A stretch of 64,000 nt of DNA from Deltaproteobacteria bacterium (GTDB lineage Bacteria; Desulfobacterota; Binatia; UBA12015): contig VGTK01000005.1 in NCBI GenBank assembly GCA_016874715.1, positions 1 through 64,000 on the forward strand. Reading direction: 5' to 3'. The notes beneath the pieces are model-generated. The model saw nothing but the letters and a program-made list of their open reading frames with translations. It was not told where the DNA came from and searched no databases. The position numbers were made by a program, and so were the translations under genes. Below are positions 8,395-16,651 of the stretch, piece by piece; the first letter of the stretch is position 1; every line of letters starts with the position of its first letter.

Positions 8395-9930
8395 ATGCAC
8401 CGATCGCAATCGCTGCTGGGCATCGTCGGGCTGCTCCTCCTCTTCTTCGGGGGCGTCTCGGTCTTCTTCACCAGGCGGCTCGAGGCGTACGCGCTCTTCC
8501 ACATCGCCGTCGGCTTCGTCCTGCTCGCCTACTTCCTGCTCCGCAGCTTCCGGGACCTCGGCGCCCTGCTGAGCGCGCGCTCCACCCGCTACGGCGCCAA
8601 CATGGTCGTCTACTCGTTGCTCTTCGTGGCGTTGCTGGTCGCCGTCAACTGGTTCGGGGCGCGCTACAACAAGCGCTGGGACGTCAGCGAGTCGGGTGTC
8701 TTCAGCGTCTCGCCCCAGGCGCAGAGCGTGCTCGCGACCCTGACCCAGGACGTCGAGATGCAGGCCTTTCTCGAGGGCGGGCACGATCCCGAGATCGAGA
8801 GCCTGTTCGACAGCCTGACCTATGCTTCGCCGCGCGTGAAGACCACGCTGATCGACCCCGACAAGCAGCCCGAGCTTGCCGAGAAGTACGGCGTGCGCTC
8901 CTATCGCACGGTCCGCGTCGCCTACGGGGAGAACGCGACGACCGTCTCGCAGCCGAGCGAGGAATCCCTCACCAACGCCCTCATCAAGGTGACCAAGCAG
9001 ACCTCGCAGACGGTGTGCTTCGTCGAGGGCGAGGGCGAACCCGACATCGACGATCAGCAGAACGCGTTCGGGTTCGCCGGCGCGAAGGAAGCTCTCACCG
9101 GCGAGAACTACCAGACGCGCAAGCTCGTGCTGCTCCAGGAGGCAACGGTCCCCGACGACTGCAACATCGTCGTCGTCGCAGCCCCGCAGCGCGCGCTCCT
9201 GCCACCGCCGATCGACGCACTGTCCGCGTTCCTCCGGAAGGGCGGTCGCGCCATCTTCATGCTGCCGCCTCGCGAGGGCGACGAGCTCGCTCCGCTGCTC
9301 GCCGAGTTCGGCGTGAAGCTCGGCAAGGATGCAGTGGTCGACCAGGTCGTACGCCTCTTTCAGGGACCGCAGCTCGGCCTCAACCCGATCGTCAACAGCT
9401 ACGGCGCGCATCCGATCACGAAGGACATCAAGGAGCGAACCGTGTTCCCGCTCACGCGGAGCGTCGACGTGGGCCAGGCGAAGCCCGGACTCACCGTCGT
9501 CTCCCTCGCGAAGACGAGCCAGTCGAGCTGGGCGGAAACCGACCTGACCACGCTCTTCGACGCGCAGTCCGCCGTGCTCGAGGAGAGCGACGTGAAGGGC
9601 CCGGTGTCGATCGCCGTGGCGGTGGCCGCCGACCTGAAGCAGCTCGGCATGGGCGAAGGCGAGGCACGTCTCGTGGTGTTCGGCACCGCGGCCTTCGCCG
9701 ACAACAAGAACATCCACACGCTGTACAACCGGGACCTCTTCCTGAACTCCGTGGGCTGGCTCACGAGCCAGGAGGAGCTGCTGTCGATCCGTCCGCGGAC
9801 GGTACGCGCGTCGCGCGTCGAGTTCAGCGAGGAGCAGGCGACCGCGATCTTCTACCTCTCGGTCCTGGTGATCCCCGAGTTGCTGATGATCGTCGGCCTC
9901 GTGATCTGGTGGCGGCGCTCCACGCTCTGA
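8395..9930 (+). CDS. GldG-like ABC transporter auxiliary protein (Gldg/IFT52-type domain)
   Basis: The 511-residue protein has two or three N-terminal membrane helices (residues about 8-25, 32-48 and 68-87), a large extracytoplasmic region containing a GldG/IFT52-like fold (about residues 100-400, beginning KRWDVSESGVFSVSPQAQ), and a C-terminal helix at about 485-505 (AIFYLSVLVIPELLMIVGLV) followed by WWRRS. This architecture is that of GldG-type subunits which accompany the ATPase/permease pair. It starts at ATG 8395, 15 bases after the permease stop. The GldG domain is a non-enzymatic Rossmann-like fold in most homologues. The substrate is unknown. Confidence 0.85.
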   Translation: MHRSQSLLGIVGLLLLFFGGVSVFFTRRLEAYALFHIAVGFVLLAYFLLRSFRDLGALLSARSTRYGANMVVYSLLFVALLVAVNWFGARYNKRWDVSESGVFSVSPQAQSVLATLTQDVEMQAFLEGGHDPEIESLFDSLTYASPRVKTTLIDPDKQPELAEKYGVRSYRTVRVAYGENATTVSQPSEESLTNALIKVTKQTSQTVCFVEGEGEPDIDDQQNAFGFAGAKEALTGENYQTRKLVLLQEATVPDDCNIVVVAAPQRALLPPPIDALSAFLRKGGRAIFMLPPREGDELAPLLAEFGVKLGKDAVVDQVVRLFQGPQLGLNPIVNSYGAHPITKDIKERTVFPLTRSVDVGQAKPGLTVVSLAKTSQSSWAETDLTTLFDAQSAVLEESDVKGPVSIAVAVAADLKQLGMGEGEARLVVFGTAAFADNKNIHTLYNRDLFLNSVGWLTSQEELLSIRPRTVRASRVEFSEEQATAIFYLSVLVIPELLMIVGLVIWWRRSTL

Positions 9931-9952
9931 GCCCTGCCGGGCGGGCATCCCG

Positions 9953-11395
9953 ATGCGCTTGCGGAACACGCTGATCCTGGCCGTCGTCGTGGCGCTGCTC
10001 GGCGCCTACGTGCTCTGGGTCGAGAGACCCGCAATGGAGCGTGAGGAGCAGGAGTCCCGCCTGCTCGACCTCGACCGCGAGAAGGTCACCGGACTCTCGC
10101 TCGAGTCGGCGAAGGGGAAGATCGAGCTCGTGAAGTCCGAGCCTTCCGGCTGGAAGATCACGAGCCCGAGGGAGACTGCGGCCGATCAGGTCGCGGTGGA
10201 CGGCATCCTCGGCACGATCGAGGACGCCGCCGTGAAGAGGAAGATCGACGACACCCCTTCCGACCTAGCCCCGTTCGGCCTGCACACGCCGGAGACGACG
10301 GTCGTCGTGACCTTGTCGGGGGGGGGCACGAGGAAGCTATCGTTCGGCAAGAAGACGCCGATCGGCGCCTCCGCGTACGTCCGACGAGACGACGAGCCCG
10401 TGGTCCTGCTCACCGACGACACCGTGCGCGCCACGATGCAACGCGGGCTCGACGATCTGCGCGACAAGAGCGTCCTCACGTTCACCGACAGCGACGTGAA
10501 GGGGATCACGATCACGGGAGTCGAGGGCGAGCCGACGGTACTGGCAAGAGACGGCAACGAGTGGCAGATCACGTCCCCCGTTCCCGCCAGGGCCGACGTC
10601 GCGCAGGTCCGGAGCATGCTGTCGTCGCTGCGGTCGCTGCGCGCGACGGGGTTCGTCGACGGCGCCGGCACACCACCCGACGCGAAGTACCAGCTCGACC
10701 CGCCGCGCTTGTCCGTCGAGCTCGTGCTCTCGCCGGACGACGCGAAGAAGACGCTCCTCGTCGGCGGCGCCACCGACGAGCCGGCAAAGAAGGAGATCTA
10801 CGCGCAGGCTCTTCCCGGTGACACCGTCCACGTCGTCGGCTCGCACCTGCATTCGGTCGTGGCGAAGCGCGCGATCGACTTCCGTGACAAGACCGTCCTC
10901 GCGTTCGACAAGGAGAAGCTGCGTGCCGTCACGACCGAGCGCACGGACGGCCAGGGATTCCGCATCGAGAAGACGGACGGCAAGTGGGGCCTCGCCGGTT
11001 CAGGTACCGCCGGTGTGAAGGAGTTCGTCGCCAGCCGCTTCGCCGACGACCTTCGCGCGCTGAAGGGTACCGACATCGCGAGCGAAACAGGGCCCCGGCC
11101 GGAGTTCGGACTCGACCAGCCCGCCATCACGGTCGTCCTCGAGGGCACCGAGGGCCCGCTCGGAGCGATCCGGGTGAGCGTCGTCGGCGAGGGCGCCGAC
11201 AAGAAGATCTACGCGGCGGCGGACGGAGCCCAGACCGTCTACCTGTTGCAAGAGTTCGCCTTCCAGCGCGTCGACAGGAAGCGCGGCGACTTCCTGACGA
11301 TTCCGACCCCGACCCCGGGCACGGGATCGAGCGCCGCGGCCCCCGAAGGCGAAACCGACGACGAGCCCGCGAGTCCGGACGAAGAAGCCGAGTGA
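9953..11395 (+). CDS. DUF4340 membrane-anchored protein, last gene of the ABC operon
   Basis: A 480-residue protein starting at ATG 9953, anchored by one N-terminal helix (NTLILAVVVALLGAYVLWV, about residues 4-22). The rest is extracytoplasmic and built of repeated beta-rich units with the recurrent pattern of a strand containing VTGLSLES or VKGITITG, then a GWKITSP or EWQITSP strand, then PFGL or QLDPP. This repeat pattern is the DUF4340 family, regularly found behind GldA/F/G-type genes. The tail (about residues 455-480) is low-complexity Pro/Glu/Asp. A possible role is a periplasmic partner of the ABC complex. Function is unknown. Confidence 0.85.
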   Translation: MRLRNTLILAVVVALLGAYVLWVERPAMEREEQESRLLDLDREKVTGLSLESAKGKIELVKSEPSGWKITSPRETAADQVAVDGILGTIEDAAVKRKIDDTPSDLAPFGLHTPETTVVVTLSGGGTRKLSFGKKTPIGASAYVRRDDEPVVLLTDDTVRATMQRGLDDLRDKSVLTFTDSDVKGITITGVEGEPTVLARDGNEWQITSPVPARADVAQVRSMLSSLRSLRATGFVDGAGTPPDAKYQLDPPRLSVELVLSPDDAKKTLLVGGATDEPAKKEIYAQALPGDTVHVVGSHLHSVVAKRAIDFRDKTVLAFDKEKLRAVTTERTDGQGFRIEKTDGKWGLAGSGTAGVKEFVASRFADDLRALKGTDIASETGPRPEFGLDQPAITVVLEGTEGPLGAIRVSVVGEGADKKIYAAADGAQTVYLLQEFAFQRVDRKRGDFLTIPTPTPGTGSSAAAPEGETDDEPASPDEEAE

Positions 11396-11419
11396 GCGCC
11401 AGCGCTGCAACGCTGGCGC
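11396..11419. terminator. Perfect hairpin at the convergent end of the ABC operon and hisC
   Basis: A 9-bp perfect stem GCGCCAGCG/CGCTGGCGC with a six-base loop CTGCAA begins on the base after the TGA of the DUF4340 gene and lies 10 bases from the hisC stop. There is no T-run on either side, so if it terminates it is as a shared, bidirectional structure. Confidence 0.6.
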
Positions 11420-11429
11420 GGGCACCGGG

Positions 11430-12491
11430 TCATCCGGTCCGCATCTCCGCGAGCAGGCGGTCGATCTCTTCATCGGTGCCGACTGTGATCCGCAGCGCGT
11501 CGGGCAGCTCGGGGAAGTAGCGCACGAGAATCCCCCTGCTCTGCAGCGCCTCCTTCACCGGCAGCAACGACCGACCGGGGCGCCGTGCCAGCACGAAGTT
11601 GGTCTGCGACGGCGGCAGCTCGTAGCCGAGCGCCACGAGCCCCTCCGAGAGCCGCGCGCGCGTCGCGCGCACGCGAGCCACGTGCGCGAGCATCGACTCC
11701 TGATCGTCGAGCGCCGCGACCGCCCCGGCCTGGGCGAGGCGACTCACGTTGTAGGAGTCCTTCACCTTGTTCAGCTCAGCGGCGAGCGCGGGCGTGGTGA
11801 TTCCGATTCCGACGCGCAGGCCGGCGAGCGAGTAGGACTTCGAGAGCGTGCGCAGAACGACGACGTTCGGGTGGCGCGACCCCATCGACGTCGCATTCTC
11901 GTCGGCGAAGTCGGCGTAGGCTTCGTCGACGATCAGCAGCACGTCGCGGCGCGCCTCGGCCAGCCGCTCGAGAGCGCGCCGCGGCACCGACGTGCCCGAC
12001 GGCGCATTCGGGTTGCAGACGATCACCATCCGCGCGTCGACCGAGAACAACTCTTCGGGGATCGCGAAGTCGGGGCCGTACGGGACGCGAACGCGAACCC
12101 CGCCCTGAAGCGGGACCAGCGTTTCGTACAGCGAGTACGTGGGGGTCGAGTACGCGACGGCGTCGCCAGGCGCGATCACCGCGCGCATCAGCAGCGTCAG
12201 CAGCTCGTCGGAGCCGTTGCCGACGATCACCCCCTCGGGGTCGACGTCGTAGAGGCGCGCCGCACGCTCCCGGACCTCCCGCGCGGTGGGGTCCGGGTAG
12301 AGGTGCAAGCGTTCGCACGCATCGGATATCGCACGCCGCACCGCCGGGCTCGGCGGATACGGGTTCTCGTTGGTATTGAGCTTCGCGACCCGCGGATCGC
12401 TCGGCTGCTCGCCGGGCACGTAGCCGGCAAGCGCCGTGATCTCGGGCCGCACGTAAGCTCGCGGGAAGGTGTTCGGGACGGTCTTCGGCAT
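11430..12491 (-). CDS. hisC: Histidinol-phosphate aminotransferase
   Basis: PLP enzyme that transaminates imidazole-acetol phosphate in histidine synthesis, cytoplasmic. The 353-residue protein starts at ATG 12491 (MPKTVPNTF). Fold-type I aminotransferase features appear in order: KLNTNENPYPPSP (HisC N-terminal signature, near 36-48), VGNGSDELL (near 82), the CNPNAPSG motif (near 155), VDEAYADF (Asp that contacts the PLP pyridine) and the Schiff-base Lys in RTLSKSYSLAGLRVG. The length is normal for HisC2-type enzymes. It stands alone with no other his genes here. Related enzymes act on aromatic amino acids, so some overlap of substrate is possible. Confidence 0.92.
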   Translation of the reverse strand: MPKTVPNTFPRAYVRPEITALAGYVPGEQPSDPRVAKLNTNENPYPPSPAVRRAISDACERLHLYPDPTAREVRERAARLYDVDPEGVIVGNGSDELLTLLMRAVIAPGDAVAYSTPTYSLYETLVPLQGGVRVRVPYGPDFAIPEELFSVDARMVIVCNPNAPSGTSVPRRALERLAEARRDVLLIVDEAYADFADENATSMGSRHPNVVVLRTLSKSYSLAGLRVGIGITTPALAAELNKVKDSYNVSRLAQAGAVAALDDQESMLAHVARVRATRARLSEGLVALGYELPPSQTNFVLARRPGRSLLPVKEALQSRGILVRYFPELPDALRITVGTDEEIDRLLAEMRTG

Positions 12492-12552
12492 GGCAACGGA
12501 CCGATCCTCGCTAAAGTCCGCCGCCGCGGCAACCGAACCAAGGGCCAGACGC

Positions 12553-12822
12553 ATGGACGGTTGTCGAATGAAGCTCAGCCTGACGTACAGCGCCTACCGC
12601 GAACTGGAGCAGATCGCCCGGGACCCGCTCCGCGAGATCAGCGCGGCGATCGTCGGACTCGCCGAAGATCCGCTGCCGACCGGTAGCTCCATGCTCGAGG
12701 GGCAGGGAGGCTGCCACTTTCTGACCATCGATCGCTACTGCATCCTCTACCACATCGATCAGCACGATGCGGCGCTGACGGTCCTGGGCGTCGTCGAGGG
12801 CCCCATCCACGCGCTCCACTGA
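12553..12822 (+). CDS. RelE/ParE-superfamily protein without an adjacent antitoxin
   Basis: An 89-residue protein from ATG 12553 (AAGGG upstream); a start at ATG 12568 would give 84 residues. After MKLSLTYSAYRELEQI comes a helix-rich start, a short PLPTGSSMLEGQGG turn, then strands HFLTIDRYCILYHIDQHDAALTVLGVVEG. This order (strand, two helices, then the Y-x-I-L-Y-x-I strand and the final VLxV strand) is the RelE/ParE fold. Members of that fold include ribosome-dependent mRNA nucleases (RelE) and gyrase poisons (ParE). No antitoxin ORF flanks it: hisC is divergent 61 bases away and the next gene is convergent. The conserved catalytic Arg/Lys/Tyr set of RelE is not obvious. A solitary or inactive homologue is likely. 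Confidence 0.7.
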   Translation: MDGCRMKLSLTYSAYRELEQIARDPLREISAAIVGLAEDPLPTGSSMLEGQGGCHFLTIDRYCILYHIDQHDAALTVLGVVEGPIHALH

Positions 12823-12891
12823 GAGCGGCGAGCGGGACCAGTCACCGCCACGCACACCGACGGGAACGGCCTCCCGGTGCGAGGATCGCGA

Positions 12892-13866
12892 TCAGTTCGT
12901 CGCCCTGCCCCGGAAGCGTGCCGCGAAGCGCTGCTTCGCTCCGTGCGGGAGGCGGATCTCGAACCCGCCCCCGGGCGTCACGCCGCGCTTCAGCGCCGGG
13001 TTCAGCTCGGCGATGGTCTCGCTCGAGCAGCCGGACAGCGAGGCGATCGTATCGAGGTTCATGGGCTCCTTGAGCGTGAGGGTCTCGTAGCTCAGCGGCT
13101 GCAGCGGCTCGATGCCGTCGATCCCGAAGCGCTCCGGCTCGTTCGCGATCGCGGCGACCGCGAGCACCTTGGGGACATAGGTCCGGGTGTGCACCGGAAG
13201 CCCGCGATCGAGGACCTGCCAGACGTCCGCGCCCGGATTCCGGTCGAGAGCCTGCTTCACGCGGGCGGGGCCCGCGTTGTAGGCCGCCAGCACCAGCTCC
13301 CAGCGCCCGAACTGGTCGTAGAGGTCACGCAGAAAGCGGGCCGCCGCGCGCGAGGCCAGCTCGGGATCCCGGCGCTCGTCCACCTGGGCGGAGACCGTCA
13401 GCCCGTAGAGGCGGGCCGTGCCACTGGTGAACTGCCACAGTCCGACCGTCCCGGCCCCCTCCGCGTTGGTCGAGAAGTGGCTCTCGATGGCCGGCAGGTA
13501 GGCGAGCTCGGGTGGCACGCCCTCCTTGGACAGCTCGCGGGCGATGATGTCGATATAGCGTCCGCTGCGCGCGAGCGCGTCGCGAACCGTCACACCCCGG
13601 CCGCGCGTCATCTGCTCGGCCTGCGAGACGACCCTGGGATGCAGGGTGACCTCGTCGAACTCGTCGCTCGCGCTGGGGTCCAGCTTGCCCCGACCGACGG
13701 GGTCAGCGACCGGCGGGCGGACGTCCTGTGGGTCTGCGGCAGCCACCGGACCCGTCACTGCCGGATCGGTCACCCGCGCTGCCGGCTGATTCTTCCTGAC
13801 GATCTCGACACCACATCCCGCACTGAGCGAAAGTAGCATCACCAACACAGCTCTTTGGCGTCGCAT
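12892..13866 (-). CDS. Lytic transglycosylase lipoprotein, MltD-like (SLT plus LysM)
   Basis: Probably cleaves peptidoglycan glycan strands from the outer membrane. The 324-residue protein starts at ATG 13866 behind GGAGGACGCGC. A lipobox LSAGC places the lipid Cys at residue 18. The SLT domain covers about residues 105-250 with catalytic Glu128 in LPAIESHFS, followed by the GLWQFTSGTARLYGL and AAYNAGPARV motifs of family 1D (MltD-type). Residues about 265-315 resemble a LysM module (YETLTLKEPMNLDTIASLSG, then FEIRLP). It is shorter than E. coli MltD (about 450 residues) and has one LysM instead of two. A longer relative is encoded at 22729-24246. Confidence 0.88.
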   Translation of the reverse strand: MRRQRAVLVMLLSLSAGCGVEIVRKNQPAARVTDPAVTGPVAAADPQDVRPPVADPVGRGKLDPSASDEFDEVTLHPRVVSQAEQMTRGRGVTVRDALARSGRYIDIIARELSKEGVPPELAYLPAIESHFSTNAEGAGTVGLWQFTSGTARLYGLTVSAQVDERRDPELASRAAARFLRDLYDQFGRWELVLAAYNAGPARVKQALDRNPGADVWQVLDRGLPVHTRTYVPKVLAVAAIANEPERFGIDGIEPLQPLSYETLTLKEPMNLDTIASLSGCSSETIAELNPALKRGVTPGGGFEIRLPHGAKQRFAARFRGRATN

Positions 13867-14259
13867 GCGCGTCCTCCGGGCTGGTTCGGCGCGGCGCGTC
13901 CGTCACGGTGTGAGCAAGACGAGCCTTCCGGTTATGTGGATCGCTTCCGCTGGCGATGCTGCCGGAATGCGGATCATGGCCCCTGCTTTCCCCTCCGGGC
14001 CCGACCCTGACAGCGGGCGAATAGCTAGTCGCCGAGGTCCGGGATGTCAACCGCGGGTCGATGGCCCGCGCGAGGGCTCGATCGGCCTCGCGATCGACCC
14101 TCCCGCTCCGGAAGGGTCCGACGTGTCATCGCATCCGCCAGGACATCTGCGAGGCTCCCTCCTCGCGTCACCGGCCGCGTGTCGTATCGGACGTCGGCGG
14201 CGCAGCCTCAGCGGACGCAGCGCGCACCCGGTGCGAGCGACACGCGGATGTTAAGGATC

Positions 14260-14276
14260 CCCCGGCAGAGCCGGGG
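14260..14276. repeat. Palindromic repeat copy 1 (CCCCGGC-AGA-GCCGGGG)
   Basis: A perfect 7-bp stem with AGA loop. The second copy at 14474-14490 differs only in the loop (AAA). The paired copies about 200 bases apart, in a stretch with lower GC, suggest the ends or internal hairpins of a decayed insertion element or a REP-like repeat. Confidence 0.55.
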
Positions 14277-14290
14277 CAATTGCCGTCGCT

Positions 14291-14310
14291 GGCCCCTCAA
14301 GGGGGCCTTT
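14291..14310 (+). terminator. Hairpin followed by TTT, possible terminator inside repeat region
   Basis: GGCCCC (14291-14296) pairs with GGGGCC (14302-14307) and is followed by TTT. It follows copy 1 of the palindromic repeat by 14 bases, so both may belong to one transposon-end structure. No gene is seen to end here on the plus strand. Confidence 0.35.
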
Positions 14311-14471
14311 CCACGACGGATTCGGATTCGGAGTTGGCATTGACGCACTTCTCAGAGATCTTGCGACGCCAGCTTCTTGCTCCATCTCGCGCAGTGCCTC
14401 GCAGTTACGCCTCGCCGGGTGGAACGAACCCGAACACGATCATGCTCCCGGAATCGTCAAACTTTTGCGGC

Positions 14472-14492
14472 CTCCCCGGCAAAGCCGGGGGG
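14472..14492. repeat. Palindromic repeat copy 2 (CCCCGGC-AAA-GCCGGGG)
   Basis: A perfect 7-bp stem, extended by a T:G and a C:G pair, with AAA loop. It sits 28 bases before the start of the secreted-protein gene at 14520 and could influence its leader. It matches copy 1 except for one loop base. Confidence 0.55.
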
Positions 14493-14519
14493 ACTCCCTT
14501 GCTGGTCTAGGCAAGCTCG

Positions 14520-15092
14520 ATGTCCGGGCCCTGGTCGCACACCCGCCGCAGTCCGACGCACACGCGCCACCTCGCCGGCACGCTCGCCGCGATCGTGCTG
14601 ATCGCCGGCGCCGCGCTGCCACCACGCGACGTCCACGCCGTCGCGCCCGGCGACACGATGCCCTTTCGCATCGTTCACGGCCGACCGAGCTTCACCGACG
14701 AGGCCGCGATCGCCTGCTACCTGTGGAGCGAGGGCGGGCGGCTGCACCTGCGCGTCGTGCCCAACCAGACGCGCCACCGCGTCCGCGGCGCGCTCCGTAC
14801 GAGCCGCGACGGCGCGTTCCGGGACGTGACCCCGACGTCGGAAGACCTCGTCATCAAGCAGCCCAAGCCGTCGAAGCTGGAGTTCGAGACCCACACCGGA
14901 GCCGGCGAGGAAGGCCTCGACGTCACGCTGGCCGGTGACTTCAACCAGCTCACGATCGACCTCACCGTCGATGACCAGCGCAGGCCCGAAGCCGTCCGCA
15001 TCGGCGCCAAGCGCGAGCAACCCCGTGCCCTCCCCGCCCGCCTCGACGTGAACGGCGCCGACCCGAGCTGGATCCAGCGCTTCGGGTTCTGA
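14520..15092 (+). CDS. Secreted protein of unknown function
   Basis: I do not recognise this 190-residue protein. The N-terminus has a positive stretch, then a hydrophobic core (LAGTLAAIVLIAGAALP, about residues 18-34) and a likely signal-peptidase site near VHA-VAP at residues 40-42. The mature region of about 150 residues is predicted beta-rich and hydrophilic, with one Cys in IACYLWSEGG. Codon use is like that of its neighbours. Start ATG 14520 lacks a strong Shine-Dalgarno. It is alone on the plus strand, convergent with the VOC gene. Confidence 0.65.
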   Translation: MSGPWSHTRRSPTHTRHLAGTLAAIVLIAGAALPPRDVHAVAPGDTMPFRIVHGRPSFTDEAAIACYLWSEGGRLHLRVVPNQTRHRVRGALRTSRDGAFRDVTPTSEDLVIKQPKPSKLEFETHTGAGEEGLDVTLAGDFNQLTIDLTVDDQRRPEAVRIGAKREQPRALPARLDVNGADPSWIQRFGF

Positions 15093-15133
15093 CGCGCGCG
15101 CGGCGAGGCGCCACGAGCGGGCACGCGCCCCCC

Positions 15134-15160
15134 GCCCCACGCGGCGAAGCCGCACGGGGC
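15134..15160. terminator. Imperfect hairpin between convergent genes
   Basis: GCCCC-ac-GCGGC, loop GAA, GCCGC-ac-GGGGC forms two 5-bp stems split by a two-base internal loop. It lies between the stops of the secreted-protein gene (15092) and the VOC gene (15201). Its core GCGGCGAAGCCGC is the inverse of the hairpin core near 1631, which lies in another convergent junction. Confidence 0.4.
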
Positions 15161-15200
15161 GACACTCCCGACGCCCGCTCTCGCTCGACCGCGCGTCGGG

Positions 15201-15647
15201 TCAGTGCGCGAGCACGAGTTCGATGCCGAGCCCGTCCGGATCCCGAACGAAGGCGGCGACGGTCAGCCCGCCGAGCTCGATCACCGTATCCCGGTCGACC
15301 TCGACCCCGAGGGCCGCGAGCTTGTCGAGCGCCACCCGCACGTCCGCGACCTGTACCGAGAGGTGCGTGAAGCCGAGATCGTTCATCGTCCGCTGCGGCG
15401 CGCGCTGCGGCGAGCCGGGCCGCTCGTAGTACAGCAGCTCGAGGCGAAAGCCGTCGCGCTCGAGGTAGACCGCGTCGAGCTTCACGTTGCGCAGCTTGAG
15501 CAGCGTGTCGCTCGGCTCGCCCTCGACGTGCACGTCGCGCATCGTGGTGGAGCGGACGAAGCCGAGCACGTCGCAATAGAAGCGGATCGACCGCTCGAGG
15601 TCGGATACGCAGACGCCGATGTGGCTCACCTTGCTGATCATGGACAC
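15201..15647 (-). CDS. VOC (vicinal oxygen chelate) superfamily protein, glyoxalase-like
   Basis: The 148-residue protein holds two beta-alpha-beta-beta-beta modules, about residues 5-75 and 90-147. Potential metal ligands His9, Glu70, His95 and Glu143 keep the H-E-H-E arrangement of glyoxalase I and methylmalonyl-CoA epimerase, so a metal-dependent enzyme is likely. The GTG at 15647 is preferred: GGAGGA lies 7 bases upstream of it, compared with 13 bases for the ATG at 15641. The start SMISKVSHIGVCVSDLERSIRFY is typical of lactoylglutathione-lyase-like proteins. The substrate is not deducible. Neighbouring hemB starts 1 kb further, with its stop 29 bases away. Confidence 0.8.
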   Translation of the reverse strand: MSMISKVSHIGVCVSDLERSIRFYCDVLGFVRSTTMRDVHVEGEPSDTLLKLRNVKLDAVYLERDGFRLELLYYERPGSPQRAPQRTMNDLGFTHLSVQVADVRVALDKLAALGVEVDRDTVIELGGLTVAAFVRDPDGLGIELVLAH

Positions 15648-15676
15648 GAGGATGTCCTCCGGTTCGCCCCCCGATC

Positions 15677-16651
15677 TCAGCAGCGCCTGGCTGCGTCGAT
15701 CGCGAAGTAGGTCAGGATGATGTCGGCACCCGCACGGCGGATGGCGATCAGCGTCTCGTCGACGACGCGGGCCTCGTCGATCCAGCCGTTCGCGGCGGCC
15801 GCCTTGATCATCGCGTACTCACCGCTCACCTGGTACGCCGCGACCGGAACGTGACAGGCCGCACGCACCGCCGCGAGCACGTCGAGATTGCTCAACGCCG
15901 GCTTGACCATCACCATGTCGGCGCCCTCCTCGAGATCGAGGGCGAGCTCCCGCAGTGCCTCGCGCACGTTGGCGGGGTCCATCTGGTAGCTGCGGCGATC
16001 GCCGAAGGCGGGCGTCGACTGCGCCGCGTCGCGGAACGGCCCGTACAGTCCGGAAGCGTACTTGACGGCATACGAGAGGATCGGCGTACCGGCGAAACCG
16101 GCCGCGTCCAGCGCGCTGCGGATCGCGGCGACGCGTCCGTCCATCATGTCCGACGGTGCAACCACGTCCGCCCCCGCACGCGCGTGCGACACCGCCTCCT
16201 TCGCCAGCAGCGCGAGCGTGGGGTCGTTGGCGACGGACTGGCCGTCGAGCACACCGCAGTGCCCGTGGTCGGTGTACTCGCACAGGCACACGTCGGTGAT
16301 GAGCGTCAGCTCCGGCAACGCCGTGCGGAGCGCGCGCAGCGCCTGCTGCACGATGCCGTCCTCGCGCCAGGCATGGCTCCCCGATGCGTCCTTCGCCTCG
16401 GGAACGCCGAACAGGATGACGCTCCGCACCCCGGCGTCGAACGCCCGGCCCGCCTCCTCCGCGACGCGATCCACCGACCACTGCCGGACCCCGGGCATCG
16501 ATGGCACGTCCAGCGCCTTGCCGCGGCCGGGGACGACGAACAGCGGCAGCACGAGCTGCTCCGGCGCGAGCCGGGTCTCGCGAACGATGCGCCGTAGCCG
16601 GTCGGTCGCGCGCAGGCGCCGCGGACGAACTGCGGGGAAACGTCCAGCCAT
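15677..16651 (-). CDS. hemB: Delta-aminolevulinic acid dehydratase (porphobilinogen synthase)
   Basis: Condenses two 5-aminolevulinate molecules to porphobilinogen in the cytoplasm. The 324-residue protein has both active-site lysines, Lys198 ([19 protein letters not shown]) and Lys251 ([14 protein letters not shown]), and the zinc-type cysteines Cys122, Cys124 and Cys132 in [14 protein letters not shown], so it is of the Zn-dependent class rather than the Asp-rich Mg class. Its ATG at 16651 overlaps the stop of the CobA-HemD gene by one base (TGATG), indicating a shared transcript. The order cobA-hemD then hemB, with hemC and hemA nearby, is a heme cluster. Confidence 0.96.
   Translation of the reverse strand: MAGRFPAVRPRRLRATDRLRRIVRETRLAPEQLVLPLFVVPGRGKALDVPSMPGVRQWSVDRVAEEAGRAFDAGVRSVILFGVPEAKDASGSHAWREDGIVQQALRALRTALPELTLITDVCLCEYTDHGHCGVLDGQSVANDPTLALLAKEAVSHARAGADVVAPSDMMDGRVAAIRSALDAAGFAGTPILSYAVKYASGLYGPFRDAAQSTPAFGDRRSYQMDPANVREALRELALDLEEGADMVMVKPALSNLDVLAAVRAACHVPVAAYQVSGEYAMIKAAAANGWIDEARVVDETLIAIRRAGADIILTYFAIDAARRC

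Larger units (their letters stand above)
13867..14519. other. 650-base intergenic stretch with no convincing gene
   Basis: No frame in this stretch shows the codon bias, start signal or recognisable protein features of the neighbouring genes. The right half (about 14240-14510) is less GC-rich than its surroundings and holds three hairpins, two of them near-identical. The left part may carry the promoter of the MltD-like lipoprotein gene, but no good -35/-10 pair was found. The right half looks like remains of a mobile or repetitive element. Confidence 0.5.

Noticed and set aside
6625-9969. Very long minus-strand frame opposite the ABC module
   Set aside because: Rich in Glu, Arg, Gly and His with no conserved motifs; it mirrors the high third-position GC of the plus-strand genes.
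12892-13836. Plus-strand frame opposite the MltD-like gene
   Set aside because: No family features, and the minus strand has lipobox, SLT and LysM motifs with a good ribosome site.
13867-14254. Plus-strand 129-residue frame after the MltD-like gene
   Set aside because: Composition and lack of ribosome site do not resemble a gene, and it lies in the region with repeat hairpins.
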